Assembly: GCA_041690535.1 (NCBI GenBank)
Contig: JAWLHA010000020.1
Span: forward strand, 1-64,000
Direction of reading: 5' to 3'
Origin: JAWLHA01 sp041690535
GTDB lineage: Bacteria > Pseudomonadota > Gammaproteobacteria > Thiohalomonadales > Thiohalomonadaceae
DNA: 64,000 nt
Made by a program: the position numbers and the translations under genes. Below the pieces are notes generated by a model. It saw only the letters and a list, made by a program, of their open reading frames with translations. It searched no databases and was not told the origin of the DNA. Each line of letters opens with the position of its first letter. Within the stretch, counting starts at the first letter, position 1. This document shows, one piece after another, positions 15,306 to 23,720 of this stretch.

Positions 15306-16586
15306 ATGAGCGACGATACAACCAGCACGGGCGGTGACAACGGCAAGCTCCTGTATTGTTCTTTCTGCGGCAAGAGCCAGCACGAAGTACGCAAACTCAT
15401 CGCTGGACCCTCGGTCTTCATCTGCGATGAATGCGTCGAGCTGTGCAACGACATCATCCGGGAAGAAGTACAGGAAGAGGCGGCCGGTGCCGCGCGCAGC
15501 AATCTGCCCACCCCGCAAGAGATCAAGACTATTCTCGATGACTACGTCATTGGGCAGCATCGGGCCAAGAAGGTCCTGGCCGTCGCTGTCTATAACCACT
15601 ACAAGCGGTTGCAGGCGGGTCAGAAGAAGGACGAGGTCGAGCTCTCCAAGAGCAACATCCTGCTCGTGGGTCCCACCGGGAGCGGAAAGACCTTGCTGGC
15701 CGAGACGTTGGCCAGGCTCTTGAACGTGCCCTTCACCATTGCAGACGCCACCACCCTGACCGAAGCGGGGTACGTGGGCGAGGATGTGGAAAACATCATC
15801 CAGAAGCTGCTGCAGAAGTGCGACTACGATGTGGAGAAGGCGCAAACGGGGATTGTGTATATCGATGAGATCGACAAGATCTCCCGAAAGTCGGACAACC
15901 CTTCCATTACCCGCGATGTCTCGGGAGAGGGCGTCCAGCAGGCCTTGCTGAAGCTCATCGAGGGGACGATCGCTTCGGTTCCGCCCCAAGGCGGCCGCAA
16001 GCATCCGCAGCAGGAGTTCCTGCAGGTGGATACGACCAACATCCTTTTTATCTGCGGCGGGGCGTTCGCGGGGTTGGAGCGGATCATCCGCGACCGTTCG
16101 GAAAAGGGGGGGATCGGCTTCTCGGCCGAGGTCAAGAGCAAGGACACCACCAAGAGCGCGACCGAGATCCTCCACACGGTGGAGCCGGAAGACCTCATCA
16201 AGTTCGGCCTCATTCCCGAGTTCGTCGGGCGCTTGCCTGTGCACGCGACCCTTGAGGAGCTCGACGAAGAGGCCCTGATGAAAATTCTTACCGAGCCACG
16301 GAATGCGCTCACGAAACAGTACTCCAAGTTGTTTGATATGGAAGGGGTGGAACTGGAGTTTCGGGATGATGCCTTGCGTTCTGTAGCACGCAAGGCAATG
16401 GAGCGGAAGACGGGCGCGCGGGGACTGCGTTCCATCCTCGAATCGGTTCTGCTCGACATCATGTATGAGCTTCCTTCACTTGACGGGGTGAAGAAGGTCG
16501 TGTTGGACGAGAGCGTGATCACGGGTGAGGGTGAACCTTTGATGATGTACGAGAGTGCGGAGAAATCCGCGGTTGCCACCGACTGA
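15306..16586 (+). CDS. clpX: ATP-dependent Clp protease ATP-binding subunit
   Basis: The 426-residue AAA+ unfoldase starts with a C4 zinc finger (CSFCGK near residue 17, CDECVELC near 41) that dimerises and binds adaptors. It has Walker A GPTGSGKT (about 120), Walker B IVYIDEIDKI, sensor and arginine-finger motifs, and the IGF-type ClpP-docking loop region (ERSEKGGIGFSAEV). It unfolds tagged proteins and threads them into ClpP. Length and domain order match the family. Confidence 0.98.
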   Translation: MSDDTTSTGGDNGKLLYCSFCGKSQHEVRKLIAGPSVFICDECVELCNDIIREEVQEEAAGAARSNLPTPQEIKTILDDYVIGQHRAKKVLAVAVYNHYKRLQAGQKKDEVELSKSNILLVGPTGSGKTLLAETLARLLNVPFTIADATTLTEAGYVGEDVENIIQKLLQKCDYDVEKAQTGIVYIDEIDKISRKSDNPSITRDVSGEGVQQALLKLIEGTIASVPPQGGRKHPQQEFLQVDTTNILFICGGAFAGLERIIRDRSEKGGIGFSAEVKSKDTTKSATEILHTVEPEDLIKFGLIPEFVGRLPVHATLEELDEEALMKILTEPRNALTKQYSKLFDMEGVELEFRDDALRSVARKAMERKTGARGLRSILESVLLDIMYELPSLDGVKKVVLDESVITGEGEPLMMYESAEKSAVATD

Positions 16587-16593
16587 CAGGGTC

Positions 16594-16625
16594 CCTCCGG
16601 TCCGGCAGTGCTGCCGGACCGGAGG
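16594..16625. other. Perfect 15-bp inverted repeat after clpX
   Basis: CCTCCGGTCCGGCAG and its exact complement are separated by two bases, 7 bp beyond the clpX stop. The very stable hairpin lacks a following T-tract. It may act as a 3' stabiliser or partial terminator between clpX and lon. Confidence 0.75.
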
Positions 16626-16644
16626 AGCCGTCAGAACTCTCCCA

Positions 16645-16671
16645 TTGATTCCTCCGGGCCCGGCCCCATAT
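16645..16671 (+). promoter_or_regulatory. Candidate heat-shock (sigma-32) promoter of lon
   Basis: TTGATT (16645-16650), a 13-bp spacer and CCCCATAT (16664-16671) match the sigma-32 pattern CTTGAA-N13-15-CCCCATNT: perfect at -10 and partial at -35. It lies 93 bp before the lon start. Heat-shock control of lon is well known in Enterobacteria. Confidence 0.6.
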
Positions 16672-16763
16672 TCGATCCAACGTCTCGTGCCACGCCGGCC
16701 CCAGGCCTTTTCCCCGCGGCGGTTTGCGCCTGACGCAGGCTGCGAAATTAAGAGGTAAGCCCG

Positions 16764-19199
16764 ATGGATGTGAAAGACAAACCTACCCAAGCGACGGCCG
16801 CAACGCGGGTGATTCCTATCCTTCCTTTGCGGGATGTGGTGGTCTATCCGCATATGGTGATTCCGCTCTTCGTCGGGCGCGACAAGTCGATCCGGGCGTT
16901 GGAAGCGGCCATGGCGGCCGATAAACAGATTCTGCTGGTTGCTCAGAAGAGTGCCGCAGAAGACGATCCCGATGCCGAAGACATCTACACCATCGGGACC
17001 ATCTCCAATATTCTCCAGCTGCTGAAACTCCCCGATGGCACCGTCAAAGTGTTGGTGGAAGGGGGGCAGCGTGCCGAAATTGCATCCTTTGAGACCACCG
17101 ACAAGTACTTCTCGGGCCACGTAGAGTTGCTTGACACCGCAGTAGCGGACGAACGGGAGGCGGAAGTTCTGTCGCGTTCCGTCCTCAGTCAGTTTGATCA
17201 GTACGTCAAGTTGAACAAGAAGGTACCGCCGGAGGTCCTTACTTCGCTGTCCGGTATTGAAGACCCGGATCGGCTTCTCGATACCATCGCTGCCCACATG
17301 TCCCTGAAAATCGAGGAGAAGCAGCGCATCCTTGAAGTCACGGACCTGCACGAGCGCTTTGAACACGTGATCGCCCTCATTGAATCCGAGCTGGATCTGC
17401 TGCAGATCGAGAAGCGGATCCGCGGTCGGGTCAAGCGCCAAATGGAGAAGAGCCAGCGCGAGTACTACCTCAACGAACAGATGAAGGCCATTCAGAAGGA
17501 ACTGGGTGAGCTCGAGGATGCTCCCAACGAGATCGAGGAGCTGGAGCAGAAGATCGAAAAGGCGGGGATGTCCGCCGAGGCCAAGGAGAAGGCCAAGGCC
17601 GAGCTGAACAAGCTGAAAATGATGTCGCCCATGTCCGCCGAGGCGACCGTCGTGCGGAACTATGTGGATTGGCTGGTCAAGGTACCATGGAAGAAGCGCT
17701 CTCGCGTGAAACACGATCTCGCCGCGGCTGAGGCGGTGCTGGAAGCCGATCACTACGGGCTGGAAAAGGTCAAGGAGCGTATTCTCGAATACCTTGCCGT
17801 GCAGCAGCGGGTTGCCAAGCTCAAGGGCCCCATCCTCTGCCTGGTCGGCCCGCCGGGCGTGGGCAAGACCTCTCTGGGGCGGTCCATTGCGCGCGCGACC
17901 AACCGGAAGTTCGTACGCATGTCCCTGGGCGGGGTCCGGGACGAGGCGGAGATCCGTGGCCATCGCCGTACCTACATCGGCTCGATGCCGGGCAAGATCG
18001 TGCAGAATCTCTCCAAGGTGGGGACCCGCAATCCGCTGTTCCTGCTGGACGAGATCGACAAGATGGCCATGGACTTCCGGGGCGACCCGGCGTCCGCCCT
18101 GCTGGAGGTGCTGGACCCGGAGCAGAACAACACCTTTGCGGACCATTACCTCGAAGTGGATTACGATCTCTCCGATGTGATGTTCATCGCCACGGCGAAC
18201 TCCATGAACATCCCCGGGCCGCTACTCGACCGCATGGAGGTGATCCGTATCCCCGGTTATACCGAGGATGAGAAGCTCAATATCGCCCGGCGCTACTTGA
18301 TCCCCAAGGAGATCAACGCCAATGGCCTCAAAGAGGGGGAGCTGGAGCTCTCCGATGAGGGCATTCTCGGGATCGTCCGCTTCTACACACGCGAAGCGGG
18401 GGTGCGTGGTCTGCAGCGGGAAATCGCGAAGGTGTGCCGCAAGGTGGTGAAGGACATCCTGCTAAAGGATCGCACTGGCGGCGAAAAGACCGTCGTGACC
18501 GAAGAGAACCTTCCCGACTTCCTCGGGGTGCAACGGTTCCGTTACGGGCGTGCCGAGGAGCAGGACCAAATCGGACAGGTGACCGGGTTGGCTTGGACGG
18601 AAGTGGGCGGTGAACTGCTGAGCATCGAAACGGCGGTGGTTCCCGGCAAAGGCAAGCACACCGTGACCGGGCAGCTCGGGGAGGTGATGAAAGAGTCCAT
18701 CCAGGCGGCCATGACGGTGGTGCGCAGCCGCTCCAAGATGCTTGGCATTCCCGGGGATTTTGCGGAAAAGCAGGACATTCATATCCACGTTCCTGAGGGG
18801 GCGATTCCGAAGGACGGACCAAGCGCGGGGATTGGAATGTGCACGGCCCTGGTGTCCGCCGTCACCGGGATTCCGGTCCGGGCGGATGTGGCGATGACCG
18901 GCGAGATCACCCTGCGCGGCGAAGTGCTGCCTATTGGCGGGTTGAAGGAGAAACTGCTCGCTGCCCATCGGGGTGGAATCAAAGTTGTGGTGATTCCGGA
19001 GGAAAACCGGCGAAATCTTGAGGATGTTCCGGAAAACATCAAGGAGAAACTGGACATCCGTCCGGTGAAGTGGATCGATCAGGTGCTGGAAATTGCCCTC
19101 ACGCACATGCCCGAGCCCGCGCCGGAAGATGGCAGCAAGCTGGAAATCAGCGAGCAGGGGGAGAAAGGCGAAAAGGCCAACGCCCTGCACACGCACTGA
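16764..19199 (+). CDS. lon: ATP-dependent protease Lon
   Basis: This 811-residue hexameric AAA+ protease degrades misfolded and regulatory proteins in the cytoplasm. It has an N-terminal LAN substrate-binding domain (about 15-210), a coiled-coil linker, Walker A GPPGVGKTSLG (about 362), Walker B NPLFLLDEIDKM, and a C-terminal S16 protease domain with the Ser-Lys dyad: serine in KDGPSAGIGM (about 686) and lysine in GGLKEKLLAA (about 729). ATG 16764 follows AAGAGGTAA. It sits between clpX and hupB as usual for the group and is preceded by a candidate heat-shock promoter. Confidence 0.98.
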   Translation: MDVKDKPTQATAATRVIPILPLRDVVVYPHMVIPLFVGRDKSIRALEAAMAADKQILLVAQKSAAEDDPDAEDIYTIGTISNILQLLKLPDGTVKVLVEGGQRAEIASFETTDKYFSGHVELLDTAVADEREAEVLSRSVLSQFDQYVKLNKKVPPEVLTSLSGIEDPDRLLDTIAAHMSLKIEEKQRILEVTDLHERFEHVIALIESELDLLQIEKRIRGRVKRQMEKSQREYYLNEQMKAIQKELGELEDAPNEIEELEQKIEKAGMSAEAKEKAKAELNKLKMMSPMSAEATVVRNYVDWLVKVPWKKRSRVKHDLAAAEAVLEADHYGLEKVKERILEYLAVQQRVAKLKGPILCLVGPPGVGKTSLGRSIARATNRKFVRMSLGGVRDEAEIRGHRRTYIGSMPGKIVQNLSKVGTRNPLFLLDEIDKMAMDFRGDPASALLEVLDPEQNNTFADHYLEVDYDLSDVMFIATANSMNIPGPLLDRMEVIRIPGYTEDEKLNIARRYLIPKEINANGLKEGELELSDEGILGIVRFYTREAGVRGLQREIAKVCRKVVKDILLKDRTGGEKTVVTEENLPDFLGVQRFRYGRAEEQDQIGQVTGLAWTEVGGELLSIETAVVPGKGKHTVTGQLGEVMKESIQAAMTVVRSRSKMLGIPGDFAEKQDIHIHVPEGAIPKDGPSAGIGMCTALVSAVTGIPVRADVAMTGEITLRGEVLPIGGLKEKLLAAHRGGIKVVVIPEENRRNLEDVPENIKEKLDIRPVKWIDQVLEIALTHMPEPAPEDGSKLEISEQGEKGEKANALHTH

Positions 19200-19251
19200 A
19201 AGTGCATCTCCGGGCGGGGATCAACTTGCCCGGAAACTTTCTCTCCCAACG

Positions 19252-19296
19252 GGAGTCTCTGTGCTATATTCTTGGCTGCGTCGGCACAGAGACTCC
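19252..19296. other. 13-bp perfect inverted repeat between lon and hupB
   Basis: GGAGTCTCTGTGC (19252-19264) is exactly repeated in inverse at 19284-19296 around a 19-nt loop. No T-tract follows. The loop contains TATATT. It could be the lon 3' structure or an operator upstream of hupB. Confidence 0.7.
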
Positions 19297-19330
19297 TGAG
19301 ACGGGCGTCACACCACGGGCAGGACCTTGC

Positions 19331-19360
19331 TTGACAGCTCTTTGAGGCTGTTGGTATAAA
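19331..19360 (+). promoter_or_regulatory. Sigma-70 promoter of hupB
   Basis: Perfect TTGACA (19331-19336), an 18-bp spacer and TATAAA (19355-19360) form a strong promoter 82 bp before the HU start, in keeping with the abundance of HU. Confidence 0.8.
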
Positions 19361-19381
19361 ATCCTAACGTTATCGAAATCG

Positions 19382-19412
19382 CCGCCCGTGTATAACGAGG
19401 CGGTGTTTTTTT
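19382..19412 (+). other. Terminator-like hairpin in the hupB leader
   Basis: CCGCC (19382-19386) pairs with GGCGG (19399-19403) around a 12-nt loop, and TG plus seven T residues follow. It lies between the hupB promoter and its GTG start, so it may act as a weak attenuator. The stem is short. Confidence 0.45.
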
Positions 19413-19441
19413 AGGACAATAAAGAAGAGGGGAGTAGTTAC

Positions 19442-19714
19442 GTGAATAAATCCGAGCTGATCGACGCCATTGCAGCAGGGTCTGACATCTCCAAGGCCGC
19501 TGCTGGTCGGGCAGTCGATGCCATGATCGAAGCCGTTTCCACTGCACTCAAAAACGGCGACCAGGTCAATCTTGTCGGTTTCGGCACTTTCCTCGTTCGC
19601 GAGCGCGCAGCCCGCAGTGGCCGCAATCCGCGCACCGGTGAAGTCATCGAAATCGCTGCGACCAAAGTTCCCACCTTCAAGGCTGGTAAAGCCCTGAAGG
19701 ATGCTGTAAACTAG
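19442..19714 (+). CDS. hupB: DNA-binding protein HU, beta-type
   Basis: The 90-residue nucleoid protein has the HU/IHF fold: helical N-terminus (MNKSELIDAIA), the family signature GFGTFLVRERAARSGRNP spanning the DNA-binding arm, and C-terminal TFKAGKALKDAVN. It binds and bends DNA with little sequence preference as a dimer. It starts with GTG behind AAGAGGGGAG. Position after lon and before ppiD is typical of hupB. Two tRNA genes follow within 17 bp and may be on the same transcript. Confidence 0.97.
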   Translation: MNKSELIDAIAAGSDISKAAAGRAVDAMIEAVSTALKNGDQVNLVGFGTFLVRERAARSGRNPRTGEVIEIAATKVPTFKAGKALKDAVN

Positions 19715-19730
19715 CGCTCCTTCAATCGAG

Positions 19731-19806
19731 GGGTGCTTAGCTCAGCTGGGAGAGCGTCGCCCTTACAAGGCGAGGGTCGGGGGTTCAAGTCCCTCAGCAC
19801 CCACCA
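19731..19806 (+). tRNA. tRNA-Val (anticodon TAC)
   Basis: A 76-nt cloverleaf with acceptor GGGTGCT/AGCACCC, discriminator A and encoded CCA. Anticodon loop CTTACAA on stem TCGCC/GGCGA gives TAC. It starts 16 bp after hupB, and I see no promoter in between. Confidence 0.96.
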
Positions 19807-19819
19807 TCGAATTACATCA

Positions 19820-19896
19820 GGAGTGGTAGTTCAGTCGGTTAGAATACCGGCCTGTCACGCCGGGGGTCGCGGGTTCGAGTCCCGTCCACTCCGCCA
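19820..19896 (+). tRNA. tRNA-Asp (anticodon GTC)
   Basis: A 77-nt cloverleaf with acceptor GGAGTGG/CCACTCC, discriminator G and encoded CCA. Anticodon loop CTGTCAC on stem CCGGC/GCCGG gives GTC. It lies 13 bp after tRNA-Val, clearly in the same transcript. Confidence 0.96.
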
Positions 19897-19902
19897 TACT
19901 CG

Positions 19903-19934
19903 AAAGGGCGCATAAACCGGCGCCCTTTTTTTTT
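19903..19934 (+). terminator. Intrinsic terminator after tRNA-Asp
   Basis: GGGCGC (19906-19911) pairs with GCGCCC (19920-19925) around an 8-nt loop, and nine T residues follow. Flanking AAA upstream extends pairing into the T-tract. It ends the hupB-tRNA unit. Confidence 0.92.
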
Positions 19935-19975
19935 GTCCAAGGATATTCAGGAAACGCATCAGGAACGTCAGCGAC

Positions 19976-21871
19976 ATGCTTCAGCTCATTCGTGACCGTG
20001 CACAAGGGTGGATTGCCTGGGTTATCGTCGGCATGATCATCGTCCCGTTTGCCCTGTGGGGCATTAACGAGTACTTCGGTGGCGGTGGCGATGTCAGTGT
20101 AGCCAAGGTCAACGGGGTTGATATTCCTCAGCAGGAACTTCAGCGCGCGTACCTGCAGCAGCGCCAGCGCCTCCAGGAGATGTTCGGGGAGAACTTCCGG
20201 CCGGAACTCTTCCCCGAAGAGCGGATGAAGCAGGATATTCTGCAGGCGATGATCGAGCGTGAGGTGCTGGTTCAGTCTGCAGGAAACTCCGGGATTCGGG
20301 TCGGTGATGAGGTACTGGCCGCAACCATCCGGGACATTCCTGCATTCCAGGAGGAGGGGCGCTTCTCCCAGGAGCGCTATCAGCGCGCTCTGAGAATGCA
20401 GGGATTGAGCCCGCGGGGATTCGAGCAGCAGTTGCGCCGTGACCTCATGGCCGAACAACTTCGGGGTGGTATCACTCAAACCGAGTTCGTCTCCTCGGGT
20501 GAAGTGGACCGCTATCTGGCTGACAAAGGGCAGACCCGCAAAGTCGGCCTGATGACGCTTTCGTCCAAGCCGTTCGAAGAGACGATCCAGCCCGAGACGG
20601 CTGAGGTGGAGCGTTATTACGAGCAGCAGCGTGCGCGCTACCGGGTTCCGGAACAGATCCGCGTCGCCTACCTTGAGCTGAATGCCGCTGAACTGGCCAA
20701 AGCCGTGGCGGTTGGGGAGGAGGAGTTGCGGCAGCGCTATGACGCACAGCTTGCCAACTACCGGACCCCGGAAGAGCGCCGGGCACGACACATCCTGATC
20801 AAAGTGGACTCGGGGGCCGATGAGCAAGCGGTGGCTGCTGCCGAGGCAACCATTGAAGAGCTGCAGGGCAAGCTTCGTGACGGCGGCTCCTTCGAGGAGC
20901 TGGCGAAGGAGCACTCCCAGGATCCGGGCTCTGCGAAGGAGGGGGGCGACCTCGGCTTCTTCGGACGGGGCGTGATGGTGCCTGAGTTCGAGGAGGCGGC
21001 CTTCTCGCTTGCGCAGGGGCAGATCAGCGAGCCCGTGCGCAGTCCCTTTGGCTTTCACCTCATTAGGCTCGAAGCAGTCAAAGGGGGCGAAACCAAGCCC
21101 TTCGAAGAGGTGCAGGAGCAGATCCTCGGGGAAATTCAGCGGGAGCGTGGCGAACAGCGATTCTATGATCTGGCCGATCAGCTCGCCAATCTCACCTATG
21201 AGCACCCGGATACGCTGGAGACGGCGGCCAGTGAGCTGGGTCTGCAGATCCAGGAGACCACGGCGTTCTCCCGTAGTGGTGGGACGGGTTTCGCGGGCCA
21301 CCAGAAAGTAATCTCCTCCGCTTTCAGTGATGATGTCCTTGGGCGGCGGAACAACAGCGAAGTCATTGAACTCGGTACCAACCACCTTGCCGTGCTCCGG
21401 GTCGTAGAGCATATTCCCGAGGCGCAACGTCCACTGGATGAGGTGAAGGATGAGATCGTGGCCGCCCTCAAGCGCGAGGGTGGGCGGGAGCAGGCCGAAA
21501 CCAAGGCCAAGGAACTCCTGGAACGTCTGCTTGCGGGTGAAGAACCGGCGCAGCTGGCGGCAGGGCAGGGGATCGAGTGGAACGTCCATGAAGTGCTGAA
21601 GCGCGATAGCAGGGAAGTGAACCCAGCAGCGGTGCAGGCCGCGTTCCGGGCAGCAAGGCCGAAGGAAGGCGGCATGACTGCCGAGCGGATTGCGCTGCCT
21701 TCAGGGGAGCAGGTCATTCTTGCGGTATTGGGGGTCAGCGACGGCGATCCGGCTGCGGCTACGGAGCCGGAGCGGGAGGCAGCACGCAACATGCTGCAGC
21801 AGGCGGCAGGCCAGGCCGCGTACGAGTCTGCGCTGGTGGGACTGCAATCCCGGGCCAAGATCGTTCAGTAA
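19976..21871 (+). CDS. ppiD: Periplasmic folding chaperone PpiD
   Basis: The 631-residue protein is anchored by one N-terminal helix (about 12-34, WIAWVIVGMIIVPFALWG) with the bulk in the periplasm. A SurA_N-type chaperone region (about 40-190) precedes a parvulin rotamase domain (about 265-365; ARHILIKVDSGADEQ, GGDLGFFGRGVMVPEFE). PpiD associates with the Sec translocon and helps outer-membrane and secreted proteins fold. The length matches the family. It follows the tRNA terminator and is read separately from hupB. Confidence 0.95.
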   Translation: MLQLIRDRAQGWIAWVIVGMIIVPFALWGINEYFGGGGDVSVAKVNGVDIPQQELQRAYLQQRQRLQEMFGENFRPELFPEERMKQDILQAMIEREVLVQSAGNSGIRVGDEVLAATIRDIPAFQEEGRFSQERYQRALRMQGLSPRGFEQQLRRDLMAEQLRGGITQTEFVSSGEVDRYLADKGQTRKVGLMTLSSKPFEETIQPETAEVERYYEQQRARYRVPEQIRVAYLELNAAELAKAVAVGEEELRQRYDAQLANYRTPEERRARHILIKVDSGADEQAVAAAEATIEELQGKLRDGGSFEELAKEHSQDPGSAKEGGDLGFFGRGVMVPEFEEAAFSLAQGQISEPVRSPFGFHLIRLEAVKGGETKPFEEVQEQILGEIQRERGEQRFYDLADQLANLTYEHPDTLETAASELGLQIQETTAFSRSGGTGFAGHQKVISSAFSDDVLGRRNNSEVIELGTNHLAVLRVVEHIPEAQRPLDEVKDEIVAALKREGGREQAETKAKELLERLLAGEEPAQLAAGQGIEWNVHEVLKRDSREVNPAAVQAAFRAARPKEGGMTAERIALPSGEQVILAVLGVSDGDPAAATEPEREAARNMLQQAAGQAAYESALVGLQSRAKIVQ

Positions 21872-21874
21872 CGG

Positions 21875-23203
21875 GTGTCGCTGATGCCTTGGAAGTGGCC
21901 TCTCCACTGGCAAATACTTCTGGCTCTCACATTGGCCGTTCCGGCCGGCTTCCTGGCCGGCCAGGACGGCGGCGTTTTCGGCTTCACCTTCTATGAAGCC
22001 TTCCGCTTCGTCGGAACCCTCTTTCTCAATGCCTTGAAGATGCTGATCGTGCCGCTCATTGCGGCATCGATTATCACCGGAATTGCCGGGATCGGCTCTT
22101 CCGGGAAGTTGGGGCGACTGGGGGGGAAGACGCTCCTCTACTATGCGGTCAGCAGCCTGGTCGCCATTCTAATCGGTCTGGCCGTCGTGAATGCCATTGC
22201 CCCCGGAACAGTGGATGGGCAACCGGCGAAGGACCTTATTGGTTTCACCGCAGATCCCACCGAGGTGGAGCAGAAGGTTGCCGGGAGGGGGGTCCAGGAT
22301 GTGGCCGAGGTCTTCCTGCGTATGGTGCCTACCAACATCGTCGCAGCGGCGGCCGAAGGGCAGATGTTGGGCCTCATCTTCTTCTCCCTGTTATTCGGGT
22401 TCTTCATGACCAAGATTGGGGAGCCCTATGCTGAAGCCCAATACAACTTTTGGCAGGGGTTGTTCGAGACCATGATGCTCATCACCGACTGGGTGATGAA
22501 GTTTGCGCCGCTGGGCGTCTTTGCCTTGGTGGCCATGGTGATCGCCGACACCGGTTTTTCGGCTTTTCGTCCTTTGGGATGGTTTTTCATCACCGTCCTG
22601 CTGGCCCTTGCGGTCCACTTCTTCGTCGCCTTGCCTCTGGCGTTGAAGGTCGTCGGAGGCGTCAACCCCATACGCCATTATCGGGCCATGAGCCCGGCCT
22701 TGCTGACGGCGTTTTCCACGGCCTCCTCCTCTGCCACCCTGCCGCTCACCATGGAGTGTGTGGAGAAAAATGCCGGCGTCTCAAACCGCACCACCAGCTT
22801 TGTGCTTCCCCTCGGGGCGACGGTCAACATGGACGGCACGGCGCTGTATGAGTGTGTTGCGGCCATCTTCATCGCCCAGGCCTACGGGTTGCAGCTCGGG
22901 TTGGCTGAACAGTTCACCATCGTGGTGGTGGCGCTGTTGACTTCCATCGGCGTCGCGGGGATCCCGGCCGCCAGTCTGGTGGCCATTTCCATCATACTGG
23001 CGACCATCGGGCTGCCTGCCGAGGGGATTGGCCTCATCCTGGCAGTGGACCGTATCCTGGACATGTGCCGGACATCGGTGAATGTGTTCAGCGATTCCTG
23101 CGGTGCCGTCCTGATCGGGCGGTTCGAAGGCGAGGCGGGTATTCTCACTGCGACCGCATCAAGGAACCTTGCCCCGGCGTTGGGTTCAGAGAGTGAAGGT
23201 TAA
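21875..23203 (+). CDS. Dicarboxylate/amino acid:cation symporter (DAACS family)
   Basis: The 442-residue transporter has the GltP/DctA fold of eight helices and two re-entrant hairpins. Its signatures include the serine-rich hairpin AFSTASSSATLPLT (about 280), the NMDGT motif in ATVNMDGTALYE (about 310), and the C-terminal DRILDMCRTSVNVFSD with the substrate-binding Asp and Asn. It imports glutamate, aspartate or C4-dicarboxylates with protons or sodium. The start could be GTG 21875 or ATG 21884; neither has a strong ribosome site. It begins 3 bp after ppiD. Confidence 0.93.
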   Translation: MSLMPWKWPLHWQILLALTLAVPAGFLAGQDGGVFGFTFYEAFRFVGTLFLNALKMLIVPLIAASIITGIAGIGSSGKLGRLGGKTLLYYAVSSLVAILIGLAVVNAIAPGTVDGQPAKDLIGFTADPTEVEQKVAGRGVQDVAEVFLRMVPTNIVAAAAEGQMLGLIFFSLLFGFFMTKIGEPYAEAQYNFWQGLFETMMLITDWVMKFAPLGVFALVAMVIADTGFSAFRPLGWFFITVLLALAVHFFVALPLALKVVGGVNPIRHYRAMSPALLTAFSTASSSATLPLTMECVEKNAGVSNRTTSFVLPLGATVNMDGTALYECVAAIFIAQAYGLQLGLAEQFTIVVVALLTSIGVAGIPAASLVAISIILATIGLPAEGIGLILAVDRILDMCRTSVNVFSDSCGAVLIGRFEGEAGILTATASRNLAPALGSESEG

Positions 23204-23321
23204 GCGCGCACAAGGTTGCGGTGGGAGATCCGCGCCTGGGGTGGGCTGAGTCTCCGTTGTGCTGCGGCTCGCCCCGGCCCATCGAAGGCGGATCCGCCCG
23301 CGCGGAGAGTGTTCGCAGGAT

Positions 23322-23456
23322 CTATAGTTCTTGGGGAACACCCATGGTCGTTATGTGGAAACCGGCGTCGATGTAAAGCACTTCGCCCGTGATCCCGCTG
23401 GCCAGGTCGGAGCATAGGAATGCAGCGGCGTTGCCACTTCTTCAATGGTTACATTC
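23322..23456 (-). pseudogene. fabI: 3' relic of fabI (enoyl-ACP reductase)
   Basis: The minus strand encodes the last 44 or so residues of a FabI-type reductase: NVTIEEV, then after a one-base deletion near 23433-23436, LCSDLASGITGEV and a C-terminal LYIDAGFHITTMG, ending at TAG 23324-23322. Upstream homology stops at about 23456, exactly where a family-2 repeat begins (GTGCTGTGGGCGATG). No start, NAD-binding region or catalytic Tyr-Lys survives. In Pseudomonas, from memory, an intact fabI sits between ppiD and the yej-like transporter, so this appears to be the native gene in decay. The cell must use another enoyl-ACP reductase. Confidence 0.88.
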
Positions 23457-23686
23457 GTGCTGTGGGCGATGTAAGTCCTTGAAAGCAGGTGCGCTGTCAA
23501 TACGACCGACATGGATGTTGGGAGTGAAGATTGTGCAGGAGCCATCATCTTCCATCCCTGTACGCCCGGCGCTCGCGACCGCTTCGGGCATCCTGCCCTC
23601 CCGCGGCATAAGTGCGTGCTTGCCAATCCATGCGGTCGACGACCTGCTTTAAGGACTAACATCAGTAAGCATGTGTTTAGCCAGGG
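23456..23686. mobile_element. Family-2 element, copy truncating fabI
   Basis: The element starts GTGCTGTGGGCGATGTAAG at the fabI junction. It continues with TCCTTGAAAGCAGGT and a central part shared with the copy at 60324 (ATACGACCGACATGGATG), and ends with ACCTGCTTTAAGGA and a degenerate terminus GCATGTGTTTAGCCAGGG. The outer left terminus (CAGGGTAAAC) is missing, so element and gene were cut together. It leaves about 35 bp before the yejA start. Confidence 0.8.
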
Positions 23687-23720
23687 CACCGGGCCACAAC
23701 CGCGGAAGGGGATGATGGTA

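Noticed and set aside
23511..23720. N-terminal extension of yejA
   Set aside because: These 70 codons are the family-2 element read in frame; the signal peptide starts at 23721.
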